Below, in pieces: positions 44,041-56,225 of a DNA stretch of 64,000 nucleotides. The position numbers and the translations under genes were made by a program. The stretch is from Diabrotica undecimpunctata (taxonomy: Eukaryota; Arthropoda; Insecta; Coleoptera; Chrysomelidae), in the NCBI RefSeq assembly GCF_040954645.1, contig NC_092803.1:62486484-62550483 (forward strand), read 5' to 3'. The notes beneath the pieces are model-generated. The model was not told the DNA's origin. It did not search any database and worked only from the letters and a program-made list of their open reading frames with translations. Position 1 is the first letter of the stretch. The number at the start of each line of letters is the position of its first letter.

Positions 44041-47000
44041 TTACAAAATTACAAAATGATACATATAATGTAAATTAGATTTTATGCAGTAAACGTATTC
44101 CTTAAGGAATTTGATTGTATTTGATACATAACAGTTTAAAAATTCTTTAAGTTTCTTTGCTTCTTCTGGTACGTTGTTGATGGCTCTTCCGTAGGAATAA
44201 AGAGGACAATCAATATATGTTGAACAGTTATTGGACATTCACAATAGGAACATTCAGGTGGTAGTTCTTTTGTTATGAGATGCTGGTGAGTTAACGCTGT
44301 ATGTCCAATTCTTAGTTGGTTGATAATCACCTGTTGCCTTCTGTTTTCTGGAAATTGTAGTTTAGTGCCAATCCTAGTTTTAAAGTTTTTAAGGTTAGCG
44401 TTATTAGAATTCCACATTTGTTGCCAATTTTTTACACAGCGCTGTTTAATAATGAGCTGGATATCACTGAATGGAACTGTAGTCATTATTTCAGTTTGCT
44501 CGTCAGTAGCAGCTTTCTTTGCTAATGTATCTACTTTTTCATTTCCTGCGATACTTGTATGTGATGGTACCCAGAAAAATTTAACGTTCACGTGTCTGTT
44601 TTGTAGGTGATAAAGTGCTAGTTGTATTTGTTGCAGGATAGCATGTACTGGATATATTTGCCTTAAGATCTGAAGAACAGATAAAGAGTCAGTAATGATA
44701 AGAAAGTTTGAGCTTGCATGACTCTTACACATGTCTAATGCTTTTAAAATGGCGATTGCTCCTCCCGTGAAAATGCTGCAGAATTGAGGGATGCGAACTG
44801 CATATTCAGACTTTCCTAGAATAAAGGCCGCTGCATGTCCGTTTTCAGTTCTTGACGCATCAGTAAAAATCTTGTTATAACCAGTGTATTCTGATATATT
44901 TTTTTAATATAATTTTTTAATTATTATGGGATTTGTGGTACTCTTTGGATAGGCCGTAAGAAATATATCAATAGTGGGAAAATTAATAGTCCAGGAAGGT
45001 ATAGTTCGTTGTGTAGGATAAGAATGTGTCAGCTGCTCCATGTCAAAACCATATCTCGTTAAACGTTCTTTAAGGGGTGGATATTTAATTTGTGTTGATG
45101 GCAATGAGTAGATGGATATATTTTGTAAAAAAGTGCATAGTTTGTGTTATTAGGGTTGGAAGACAGTCTTGCGCATAATTTAAAGAAATGTGTTGTCTTC
45201 GTATTGATAGGGGGGATTCATCTAGGATAACCTGAAAACTTGAAGCAGGACTAGTTCGGTAAGCACCCAGAATAAGTTTTAAACATGTGTTTTGTATAAT
45301 GTCTAGTTTTTTTAGAATATAATTACTCGCAATTGAATGGCATATTGCACTATAATCCAGTTTACTTCGTATTAATGATTGGTATATATATATGCAGCAA
45401 TTTTAGGGTGTCCGGTCCCCAAGATCGGTTTGATAGCATTTTAAGTAGATTTATTTTAGATTTGCAGGATACGACTAGCTTTTTAATATTTCTGCCATGT
45501 TAGCTGACTGTCCAGTCTCAGGCCAAGGAAGTCAATGCTCTCTACTTGATTTAGGTTGATACCATTTAGAGTAAGTGTTGTTTTGCAATCAGTTTTTCTT
45601 TTATTGAACACGATGAAACGAGATTTATCACCTGAGAATATAAAACCAGTTTTTTGGGACCAGTCTTCTAGTTTATGCAGAAATTATTGCAAACTTTTTG
45701 AGGCTAGTGTAATATTGCAGCTACTAGTATATACAACTAAGTCATCTGCATACAGATCTGCTTTCAAAGGTAGCTTTATCTCTTAAGCAATATTATTAAT
45801 TGCTATTAAAAATAGAGTGGGGCTTAAGGTTGGGCCCTGTGGAATACCGTTTTTAAGACATTCTGTTTTTTAAGAAATTCCATTCACACATACTTGGAAT
45901 ACTCTATTATTCATGAAATGTTTTACAAAAGCAAGAAAATTTCCCTGGATACCCCAGTTAGACATGGTTTGTAAAATGTTGTATCTCCATGCAGTATCAA
46001 ATGCTTTATTTATATCAAAAAATATGGCAATTACTTTCTGGTTATTTCTAAAAAGCTCACATATAATATTGTCAATAGCTACTAAGGCATCATGAGTTAA
46101 TCTGCCTTTTCTGAAACCGCTTTGGATATGGCTTAATAATCGGTTTTTTTCAAGAAACCATATTAATCTGTTATTTAAAATTTTTTCTAGTAGTTTGCAT
46201 ACATTATCTGTAAGTGAAATTGGTCTATAGGAAAGAGGGTCAGTTTTTGATTTGAAAGGTTTTAAAATGGGAATAATTGTTGATTTAGACCAGATTGATG
46301 AAAATTTTTTATTAAGGTAAATGTGATTTAAAATGTCTAAGAGAATTAATTTTCCTGTGTACGGCAAGTTTTTGATAAATATTATTGGTATATTATCAGG
46401 ACCCGATAAAGTGTTTTTTAATTTATCTAAAATTTCTTTAAATTCTTGATATGTTTTGAGAAAATTTAGTGGATTATCACTATCTACTATAGATATTTTT
46501 GTCATTTCACGTTTAATTTTGAAATCTAAAAATGCGGGATCGAAGTTTGCATTGCTTGAATTTGTCTTATGTAATATCTGACATAATATTACTAATTTCT
46601 TGTTTGTAAGATATTAATTTGTTTTTATAAGAAAGAATGTTAATGTGAATTGAGTTTTGTTCACCTTTTAGTGTACTTACTTTATTCCAGATTGTAGTCA
46701 TAGGAGTTGATGAATTTATGATAGAGACATAATTTGACCATGTTTCTTTTTTTACTTTCCTTAATAAGATATTTAGTTTTTGTCCTAAATTTTTTAAAGT
46801 TGTTAACATTTTCTGTTGTTTTATGTCTTTTTAAAACATTGAAAGCATGTTTGCTAGACTTCATAGCTAAACCTATTTCTTCATTCCACCATGGTACAGG
46901 TTTTCGTTTACAAGGTTTTGTTTTTCCCACTGCAATATTAGCGCATTTTAGTATAGTATCATTGAAATGATGAAGAGATGAATCTATGCTATCTTCTAGA

Positions 47001-47761
47001 CTAAAGTTCGTAAGATAATTATTTATTAGATCTCTATATAAGTCCCAGTTTGCTGAGTTTAATTTTCATTTTTGGTAAACAGGAATATTTGGTTGATCAT
47101 GCCCAATGGTTTTAATTGTTAGAGGAAAATGATCGCTATTATATAGATAATCAAAACTATTCCAAGAAAAACTTGTAGCTAATGAGTGATGACATAACGA
47201 AATATCGATGGCAGAAAAAGTACTATCGTGGGAGCTAAAATGAGTAGGTTTACCAGTATTCATTAATATTAGATTTTGATTATCTATTAATTTCTGAAGA
47301 AGTCTACCACATTTATCTGTTTTTATACTACCCCATGTGATATTATGACAATTCAAGTCACCAAGTATTAGTTTGGGAGCAGAAATATCATCGATTAAGC
47401 GCTGTAAGTCTTCAAGTACATTTTCATTTGGATGAGGGAGGTAAATGTTACATATGTTAATAGGTCTGCAGTTGATATTGTATGATATAGATACAACAAC
47501 GGCTTCCAAATTAGTGTTTAGGTGAATTTTTCTTGCTTCTACACAATTTTTTACGAAAATACCTACTTCGCCGCTGGCGTGTTCTGTGTCGCGATTTTTG
47601 AGAAAGCTAGTATAGTTTTTAATATGTAAGTTTTTAGTTTTAAGATGTGTTTCCTGTAAACAGATTACTAGGGGAGACAATTCTTTCATTAAAATATTAA
47701 GAGATTCTACGTTGTTGTAATATCCGTTTAGGTTCCATTGTAAAATAAATGTATTAGCCAT
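44041..47761 (-). pseudogene. LINE ORF2: endonuclease, reverse transcriptase, RNase H
   Basis: It starts MANTFILQWNLNGYYNNVES. Endonuclease: ICLQETHLK, GEVGIFVK, LILGDLNCHNITWGS, SAIDISLCHHSL, NSDHFPLTI. A TGA at 47066-47068 replaces the usual Trp (K-W-x-L-N). A one-base indel in an A7 run near 46750 shifts the frame. RT: SGPDNIPIIFIKNLP, PLSYRPISLTDNVCKLLEK, SGFRKGRLTHDAL, motif A IAIFFDINKAFDTAW, NGIPQGPTLSPTLFLIAINN and intact motif C ADLYADDLVVYTSS. RNase H: FWVPSHTSIAGNEKVDTLAK near 44560. The tail zinc motif (CSYCECPITVQHILI) is shifted near 44220, and the frame then runs to 44041. Several more stops lie between 45870 and 44740. Confidence 0.88.
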
Positions 47762-47771
47762 TTTGGGTACC

Positions 47772-49051
47772 TCACTGAGAAACAGAGATATCACTTTCTA
47801 TATCCGATGAGGAATCAGTGATATTGAGTTGTAATCTTTTTCTTAGCCTTGTTAATTTGGATTTTATACCGCGGTCTAAAATATGATCATGTGCAAATAA
47901 TAGAATATCTTTAAATGATATCATATCCGTTGTGTAGTTTTCTACTATGGAGTTAGGGTTTTTTGAGTTTAAGGCATTTTGTATCGCATCACAAATAACA
48001 TTAAAATCAAAAAGAAATTTTGGGGACCTAGACTCAAATTTATTTTTAATGGTCTCTAACTCTTTATTAATATCAGACGGTGAGGCTTTTTGGCGTTTCA
48101 TTAGGTGTTTAGGTTTTGCAAAAAGAGTTGTGGTAGTTGATGTTTCTTGTATATCAGGTTAGGTAGATATATATATTTTTTTTGGTTGTGTGGGAAGGTA
48201 CTTCGGTATTTAATGAAGGAAAATTTGTTTCATTGGTTTTTTTCTGTGGACAAAGTGTGTTTTCTAATTATGGTTGATCAGATACTAAGGTTTCAGTGTT
48301 AAGAATTTGAACGTTAGTGTGGTCGGTATCCATTAGGGGAGGTTGTTGTGGAATTACAGTCGCTGGTTGATATGGGCTATTCATGTTGAGGGTTGTTTGT
48401 TGACATGTTGATGGACAATCAGTTTCTCGATGTTCTTTTGTTGCACACTTAGTGCAATTTAAGTTGTCGAGGGTAAAGTATATACGGTAGTTGGTGTTGT
48501 CATACTAAATTGTAACAAAGTCTGGGATAAGGATAGTATCATCGGGAGCAACAAACACTTGGCGGCGAAAGCTTAAAACATGGCTGTATGCAGCATCCGG
48601 CATACCTACTTTTAAAAAAGTTATTATTCTAGATACTAGTTAAAGTCCCAGCTTTTTCAGTTCATCTTTTATTAAAGTATTTGGGACGGTAGGGCAGACA
48701 TTAGAAATGACCAGTCTTGTGGCTGGGGTGATTAATCTTCTAATTTCAATTTTTTGTATTGTTCAATATTAGTGAATTATGTGCTTGCAGTAAGGAATCC
48801 ACGACATTAGTACTGGAGAGGTAAATACATACTCTATTGTTTAAGATACGTGAGGCAAATAGGATATTTTTTGGTTGCACTAAATTTCCAACAGCAATAA
48901 TGTATTTATGAATTTTAACGTCATTAATACTAGAGAGAACAACAGCTTGCTCTTTGGTCGGATATTTGAAAGAGGTAAGAGCACTGGAATATGTATTTGG
49001 TTGGTTGGTATGGTGAGAAGCCGAAGCTTCTCCATCAGGATTTCTATCCAT
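47772..49051 (-). pseudogene. LINE ORF1 (RNA-binding, CCHC knuckle), broken
   Basis: Starts MDRNPDGEASASHHTNQPNT. It continues with LTSFKYPTKEQAVVLSSIND, HKYIIAVGNLVQPKNILFAS and NNRVCIYLSSTNVVDSLL, then a stop at about 48748. After decay it resumes with HVLSFRRQVFVAPDD near 48570 and a zinc knuckle CTKCATKEHRETDC near 48440 (C-x2-C-x4-H-x4-C). An acidic, Ser-rich tail ends DSSSDIESDISVSQ with stop at 47772. I recognise the VQPKNI..ASRI.NNRVCIYL and SHVLSFRRQV pattern from insect I-type ORF1 proteins, which package element RNA. At least three stops or shifts lie between 48100 and 48750. Confidence 0.8.
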
Positions 49052-49377
49052 TTTTTAATTTATTCCGTATATTTCTCAAACTCGATCCTTGAGACGGCCC
49101 TTTCTCGAAAGCCGGTAGGAACAGAAGGTAAGAACAAAAAGTGGTTTCTTATCGGTACTCTTGGATATCAAGTTTTGAGGTTACAGTTTAATCAATAGTT
49201 AATATTTAGAGATATGCTACTCACAGTTATGATTTATAGCACAAATTAGCACACTAACCATACTGGTTTCACTGATATACTTTAAAAAAATAATATTTGG
49301 TTAAATTTTTAGAAAAATATTAATTCAGGAGACGACTTAGTTGCTGTATTTCAGTACTATCTCCAGGACCGGAATCC

Positions 49378-49455
49378 AAATTAATAAGTGTATCATTGGA
49401 CAAGCTCAATTTTAATTTATCTCTACTGGTATCTTATTTCTTGTTATAGATCGTT
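49378..49455. repeat. ~105-bp repeat, unit 2, right part
   Basis: TGTATCATTGGACAAGCTC and CTACTGGTATCTTATTTCTT align with the second part of unit 1 (TATATCATTAGACCTG, CTACCGGTATCTTATTTCTT). Together with 43912-43941 it makes a whole unit. Confidence 0.7.
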
Positions 49456-50384
49456 TTTTATTTGGATAATTCCGTTGATTTGGCTAATTGCGTATATTGT
49501 TATGTAATGTTTTTTTTTTCATATTTAGATTAAATCTTTAAATTAATATTTTTAAGGTTTTTAAAGCTTTTCCGTAAATTTTGCAACGTTATATTTTGAA
49601 ACTGGACATAAATTTCCATTGACGCGTCAAGCGTTTATAGCAAATCTTTCAATTTCTTTTCTCGTCCGTCCTAACACGTTCATACTTTACCTGTACCGGC
49701 GAGATTCTCGTGAAGAATGAAAATATGGAAATTGAGGCATAAAAATCATAATCTCATGGAAGATTTGCACGAATGCTCTCGAAATATATAACAGCAATCA
49801 AGTGGAAGATTTGAAATAAATTTGCTGACTCTTATCGGAGACAGAATCTTGTTCTAATTTCCGTAGTCGATGAACGAATTTTACCCTGTGTTTCAATGTG
49901 TGTTTGCAGTGGCGTTTTTTTTTTAAATTAATATACAATTCTTTTAAATTATTATTTTTTTAAACGGTAAAAACATATTTATTTTTTCTTTTTGATTAAA
50001 AATAACCATTGTACGTCACAGAATGAAGATAATACACCTATACATAATATTACTTAATATAACTATAAAAGTAAACATAGAAATAATGCACGTCTAGTAA
50101 ATGCTAGAAACACACGGCAAAAAAAATATTTCCGTGATTTTAAAGTTGTAATGTTTTGCAGATAAGCGCTGTTGCCAAACAAGTGTATGTATAAGCAACT
50201 GGACAATTTCAGTAAATAGATGGAAGAATATATTAACGTATATAGAATTGAGGAATATATTAACGTAGGGCAGTCGTAACAGTGGAAATCTTAACCATTA
50301 AAGAAAAAGTTACGTGGGTGAGGGATAATGCTGCATTTTGGTTGCTTGGTGATGTGTTAAATGCTGGATATGAGACTAATAGAA
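49456..50384. other. Unassigned AT-rich sequence
   Basis: No gene or repeat is recognised. Confidence 0.4.
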
Positions 50385-51556
50385 AACGAATTTAGCTCTA
50401 GCTGCTATGTACTCTGTTAATCTGAGTACTTGTAGCTCACTGGAGTGTTCTGATCCAAAACCGAATTGGGCTACGGGTATTATATCTTGTTTGTCTATTT
50501 CAGCTTGGAGTCTGCTGAGTATTACTCTTTCTACAATCTTGCTGATTGCAGGTAGCAAGCTTATTGGCCTGTAGTTTTGCGGGAATCTGCTGTTTTTCCG
50601 GACTTTGGTAACATTATGACATGGGCATCTTTCCATCTGTTTGGAAATTTCTTGAGTCTTAGCATTGCATTGATTATATTTGTTAAATATACTATGGCTC
50701 TCGTTGGTAAGTATTTTAGAGCCCTGCTCTTTATTTGATCTGGACCAGGTGCCTTTTTCGGCGAGCTGCTTTTAATTAGCTCGTTTAACTCATCCGGTGA
50801 TGTAGGAGGGATGATTTCGTTTGGATTTTTGGGTCTTTCTCTTTGTCTTTCGACTTCTTCTATGAAGTCGATGTCCTCGTCTGGGTGGTAATTTAATGTA
50901 CACTCTCTCTCGAGAGTACTCCTCATTACTTCCGCTTTTTCCACTTTAGTGTAGACTATTCCGTTTTCTTCATGTAATGGAGGGATTGGCTTTCTGTCAT
51001 TTCTCAGTATTCTCTGAAGCCTCCAAATATTTTGCATATTTGGTCCTTGTTCCTCCATATCTCCCTTGTGGTTTCCCCATCTTTCACAACGGTGTTATTG
51101 TAGTGCTGTTTTAAACTCTCTGTTTAACCTATTTGCTATATTTTTGTCCGCCTGGTTCCTTGTCCTTCTTGCTGTCTGCTTTGCTCTGTTTTTTTCCTGT
51201 ATCAAATCTTTCTGTAGTGCTGTTACTGAGTGCTTGTTGGATGATGTTTTCCAACTCTAGGACTCTGTCTTCTATTTCTCGTGGGTTGTCTATCACTGGA
51301 ACTATATTTATTCCAGTGCTCACAAGTCTTTTGAAGTTCGTCCACTTTGTTTTCTTTTTAACTCTTTTGAATGTACTTTCTTCTTCCCACGTTCCTAGTT
51401 CTAATAGGATGGAGTTGTGGTTCGTTGTGCCTTCGTGTAATGTTGGTAATTCTGTTTGTAGTCTTAGGTTTGCTATAAGGTCCCATTTAAATTTTGTCTG
51501 TCGCAGTGGTTCTCTAATGTCGTCTATTACTATTGCGTCACCTGTTATGACTAGTT
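50385..51556 (-). pseudogene. Jockey-like LINE, endonuclease end to RT fingers
   Basis: Minus strand from 51556: VITGDAIVIDDIREPLRQTK, TTNHNSILLELGTWEEE, a linker with LENIIQQALSNSTTERFDTG and a shift. Then MEEQGPNMQNIWRLQRILRN, IPPTSPDELNELIKSSSPKK (APGPDQIKSRALKYLP follows), FPNRWKDAHVIMLPKSGK, a shift, NYRPISLLPAISKIVERVIL and FGFGSEHSSELQVLRLTEYI. It stops in the middle of the RT just before motif A. PxSPxELxxxIKxxxxKKAPGxDxI and NYRPISLLPxxSKxxE are Jockey-type signatures. Confidence 0.82.
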
Positions 51557-53410
51557 AAGAAACCTACGTCCGTTTATTTCCTCCCTCCAAATTTCACTAC
51601 TATAAGTATAACCGTTCAAAAGATACGAGGTGGAGGGGACTTTTGGCTGGCACTGTATATTAGGTAAATACAAACGGAAAATACCTAGGAGAGGTTGTCT
51701 TGATTCCGGGTATATTGATGATTAAGCGTCTAAATTTTCGTGCATTCGGCCTATGTAATGACGATAAATAAATCACAACATCAATCGTTTGAAGTTTACG
51801 GAATCAACTTGAAGGTTCCAAAGAATAAAATTTATTCAACTTTTTTTATACATAATATTCTTGAGTAATTTTTTTGGTTTTCTGTTAATATTAAATTATT
51901 AAACTTTGACACATTGTTTAGTTCTAAGGCGGTACGAAGTTCACCGAGTCAGCTAGTACCAAATAAAGTTTTGGAAACAAGTAAGCTATAGGTGAGAATT
52001 TTCCATTATAGTTACTAGAAAACTAATTGGAAATAAATGTTAATTGCTATATATTAATACCGTAAATATATTAAGCTATTTCATCGTTGATTTAATATTT
52101 CCTGAAATTATAAATCCCTGTTGAATGAAAGTTTTACTTAATGTACGTTAACGTATTAGATTACAGTGAATATACACAATTGATTTAATAGCAGATTACT
52201 TATAAAAACTTGATATGAAATGAGTTTTTTCAACATCATGTAATTCCAATTTCTATTACCTTGTAGTTAGTAGAGCCTACATGACCATGGCTTCGTTTTA
52301 TAGCCCTTTTATTGCAGACGTACGCTTGGCGAGTGTGTATTTCTTAAGTGATAATTTCTGAGAATAGTCGCTTTGTTAACCTTTATTGCCAGGATTTGTT
52401 ACGGTAGGATTAAGTTTTGTTTCTGATAAAAGCAAACGATATAATCTTATCTTTCTTAGGGTAAGTATAATTATATTAAGAGGAGTAATAACTAATCCTT
52501 TTAGTATCTTTTGTTTTTAATTGCATTTGGAAGATGTGTATGAAGAGAAGAAGGATATTTTAAAATTATACCAGATTATTTCAAAATAAAATCAAGTATA
52601 GACCTGCATGTTGTTTTAATTAAATTAATTTAAACCTCTAGCAAGCAGCTTGAGGTATAGGGTTTGGGAGGTATAGGCATTTAAAAATATGCAAATAATA
52701 CTTCTCTTCGGTAGCATTATAATTGGAAAGCCCTTGTATCCCATTAATGTATCGTCTGCTTTTATAAATTTATTTGGTTTGGAAGAATAAATTGTATTGT
52801 GCTTGATAATTGGATATTAATAATTGATATCAAAATTCAATATTTTTAAGAATGCCATTTGTTATAAACTACAGTGGTTCTACAGCTAATTGGCTTATTG
52901 TACATCTTACATTTTTTCACGTTACCAATTTCATAATTTTGAAAACCTGTACCAGTTTGTACATATATAGGGGACTTTGTAACCGGCAATTTAATGTCTC
53001 ACGGTAAAGCAGAAAATGGTTGGCTGCTTTATGTTCTCTGTTACACAATCTGCAGCTGAAGTCCCTATGAAAGAGAGCTATGGTATATAGATTTTTTTTA
53101 TACTCATGCACATCTAGTAAGGAAGCCTGTTATGACTCTAAGCTGATTAATGTTGATTTTCCATGCTCTATTAGCACATGTCCGTCCAATATACATGATC
53201 GGGAATACTTTTTCAGTGAGAGTTGGTTGTTTTCGGATCTAGGCTCTTGTTCGGTCGCGAACGGTGATTTTTCGCACTCTACGGCCAGTTCTCGCGTTAT
53301 CATTAGGTCTAAAAGTTGTTAAGTTATATTAAGTAAGTTTTTTTGTTTCTGCTAGTTTTCTTTAATATTTATGTCGTAAACAAAAACAGGCTAGATTGTT
53401 GTTAACATTG
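51557..53410. other. Unassigned sequence
   Basis: No recognised coding. Short open frames near 52917-53322 have no motifs. By position, part of this may be the left flank of the piggyBac element, but I could not identify its terminal repeats. Confidence 0.35.
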
Positions 53411-55204
53411 ATGGAGAAAGTCCTAAGTGACTATGAAAATTATGGTAACGATAACACAGATGAACAAGGTAAAGTTAAAAACATTGAGGAAAGATCAGAG
53501 GATAGTGACAGATAGCAGGAGTTTATTCAAAACCTAGAAAATTATTACCTTAACACAACAGCACAATGCAGATTTTGTAATAAAAAAGAATAAGTATAAC
53601 AAAATGGAAAAAAAATATTCACTGAAAAACGCCAGAACGCTCGGTGGTAATATTATTCTACAATTAGCAGGATTCAAAAATTATGTAAAATCTAAACAAA
53701 CTTCGCACGACACCTGGGAAAGTATTGTGATCAAGAAATGATGTCGGCTATAACCAACCCTTTTAACATAGCGAGGGACGCAAACCCTACAAACACTTCT
53801 GAAATAAAGGCGCTAGTTGGTATATTCCACCTTAATGGAAATAAAGGTCAATAATATAAACTTAAAAGATCTTTGGAGAACTAACGGCAACGGCATTAAA
53901 GCGTTTTAACTTATTATGAATGAAACCAGATTTCAATTCCTTATGAGAAGTGTCCGATTTAATGATATTCGAACTAGGCAAGAACGAATTCAGTTCATTT
54001 CAGACAAATGGGTTCCATTAAGTGAACTGATGGATAAGTTCAATTCAAATCAGAAAAAATGCTATTCTCATTCTTCATGTTTTACAATAGATGAAAAAAT
54101 TTAATTATTTCGCAGAAAATAAAACTTCAAATTATATTTCCCTTTCAAGCCAAACAAGTATGTTACGTTTAACAGAACGCATAGGCAACATCTTTCCAAA
54201 CTTTTCTAAAAACGAGAACAACGTAAACTAATTACATGAGTTATGCTAAGTAGCCTTCTTATACTGATATGTAAGTAGCTTTGTATTACACCTGTATAAA
54301 CAACTTTGCAATATTTACACCAGTTAACATCACACTGTAGCTGGTTTCTTGAAATATACTTTATGTTATATAGCTAACTATGACTGTATAAACTTCACAC
54401 TTTTTTACGCTTTCATACTATACTTCTGTTCACCTGATACTGTATATATATTGCTAACCATCTTTTATATTTCATATATTTTTTGTTGTTTTTTATGTAA
54501 CTGCCTGTTGACTAAATTATATATTCTTAGTACTACTTTTAGTAACAATTTTTGATTTTTTGGCTGTAGACATATTACATAATATATGGTCTATTTCAGC
54601 CTTTAGTTTCTTGAGGGCCTAATGATGCTGTATAACTATCACGGATTGTGAGTATAAGACCCTAGCCTCTAACGTTCATGAATATGTAATCATACTTGCA
54701 ACCTTTTATCATTTCAAATAATATAACTTAATTAAAACCCGTTAGTAAAAATATAAAAAAGCTGTCTTTGGAATTTACTATATTTTCAGGTCGGCCCATT
54801 AGCTTCTCGATGTTTGCATTTGACAATGGTGTAATAGTTGCCTCTTACGTACCAAAGGAAAATCGCAATGTTCTACTAATATATACTATGCACTATGAAG
54901 ATGATATTGACTCTCCATCTAGAAAACCAATAATTATTTATGCACTGAATATGATTGTGCTCGTTCTACTCGACGATGGGCTATGGTACCTTTTTATAAT
55001 ATGTCAAATGTGGCTGCTATAAACGCTTTTCTAATTTACAATGGTAATATTCTGATTGGATTTTTAATCGCATCCAATTTAACAAGGAGCATTAGGCTGA
55101 GATTACAAGAAATCTGTCGTGTGGAACCAGAACAAGGACCATCAGAGAGGGTGATTGGGCCATTGGTCGCTGTCATTTGTATAATTGAAAAGAGAACAGA
55201 AAAA
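53411..55204 (+). pseudogene. PiggyBac-like transposase relic
   Basis: It starts MEKVLSDYENYGNDN at 53411. Then come RTLGGNIILQLAGFKNYVKS, NPFNIARDANPTNTSEIKAL with VGIFHLNGNKG, and, after a break, MNETRFQFLMRSVRFNDIRT, ISDKWVPLSELMDKFNSNQ and CFTIDEKI (the TIDE block with the first catalytic Asp). The middle (about 54235-54765) is replaced by AT-rich sequence with no homology. The carboxyl part resumes with VIVASYVPKENRNVLLIYTM, HYEDDIDSPSRKPIII, and, shifted, YDCARSTRRWAMVPFYNMSN and AAINAFLIYNGN. The remaining catalytic aspartates are lost with the missing centre. The terminal TTAA-flanked repeats were not found. Confidence 0.85.
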
Positions 55205-55214
55205 TGAAATACTT

Positions 55215-56225
55215 CTACTAGATCAGAATACTCCAGTGAGCTACAAGTACTCAGACTAACAAAGTACATAGCAGCTGGATACAACGATAAACAATTCACA
55301 GGAGCTGCCTTCCTAGATGTAAGCAAGGCATTCGATAGAGTCTGGCATAAAGGACTGATATATAAAATGAGAGGATACGGGTACAGTGGAGCTACGACAA
55401 GGCTAATCTCGTCGTACTTGAGCAACCGTCGTTTCAGAGTCCGGATAGGACAAGTCCTATCCGAGCTCGGGAACCCGGAAGCTGGAGTGCCACAGGGAGC
55501 GATACTGTCACCTCTACTGTACACGATATACACAGTAGACATACCTAGAACACCAGGTACACTACTAAGCTTCTATGCCGACGATACAGCGATAGCGGCC
55601 AAACATAGAAACGTAGATATAGCGGTAAATAACCTACAAACAGCGCTAGACGATATAGAAGAGTGGAATTTAAAATGGAAAATAGCAATAAACTCCGATA
55701 AGACACAACCTGTACTTTTTAAAAAGAGACACCAGCAACCAGAAGAACAGATAACTGTGCAAGATAACCTCATTGAGTGGAAAAGCGAAGCAAAATACCT
55801 CGGAGTAATCATGGACAAAGGCTTAACATTCAACAAATACGTAGAAGCCACAGTACAAAAAGCAAACATGGTAAGAGCATCTATTAGAGGACTAACAGGG
55901 AGAAAAAGCAAATTTACACTAAAAACAAAGATAAGTGACTGAAACGATGAGAGAAAAAGCCAGGATAAAGTTCGCAGAAATAGAGAACCACCCCAGTCAC
56001 ATACTAAGAGAGATAATGAGGTATGACGCTTTCCACAGATGGAAGCACAAAAGACCAAAACAACAAATAGTAGACTAAAACAATAATACCAGAGAGAAAA
56101 TTAAACCAGAGAGAAAACAAAAAACTAGAGAGAAAATACTTCAAAATAACAACAACGCACATAGAATACAGTTCGTAGCTCAAAAACACTCAAGGACTAT
56201 CGCCAAACACACAGTGGGCCCGGTT
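55215..56225 (+). pseudogene. Jockey-like LINE, RT palm to C-terminus
   Basis: SSELQVLRLTKYIAAGYND at the start, motif A FTGAAFLDVSKAFDRVWHKG, LISSYLSNRRFRVRIG, motif B AGVPQGAILSPLLYTIYTVD, motif C LSFYADDTAIAAKHRNVD and WNLKWKIAINSDKTQPVLFK. An open frame runs to the stop at 55942. The thumb is then cut short and only the last part of the protein (MREKARIKFAEIENHPSHIL, KHKRPKQQIVD stop) follows. RT catalytic motifs are intact, but the 5' half is absent. It begins at the same RT position where the minus-strand copy (50385-51556) ends. The two share about 56 bp with a few mismatches. Confidence 0.88.

Larger units (their letters stand above)
43942..49377 (-). mobile_element. Nearly full-length 5.4-kb I/Jockey-type non-LTR retrotransposon
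   Basis: It is flanked by AAATTGATAAG (43931-43941) and AAATTAATAAG (49378-49388), an 11-bp target duplication with one mismatch. The T run at 43942-43950 is the poly(A) tail of the minus-strand element. Order from the 5' end at 49377: 5' UTR of about 320 bp, ORF1, ORF2 with endonuclease, RT, RNase H and CCHC tail, then 3' UTR. The TSD, poly(A) and full domain set make this the most complete retrotransposon in the window, though both ORFs are broken. Confidence 0.9.

Noticed and set aside
45556..45786. 76-codon plus-strand frame as a gene
   Set aside because: It overlaps the minus-strand LINE RT (YADD region) and is its antisense.
54620..54660. Further hammerhead near TAATGATGCTG, and at 60560 (CTGATGATTTG)
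   Set aside because: No stem II hairpin followed by GAAA. The CTGATGA-like strings are chance matches.
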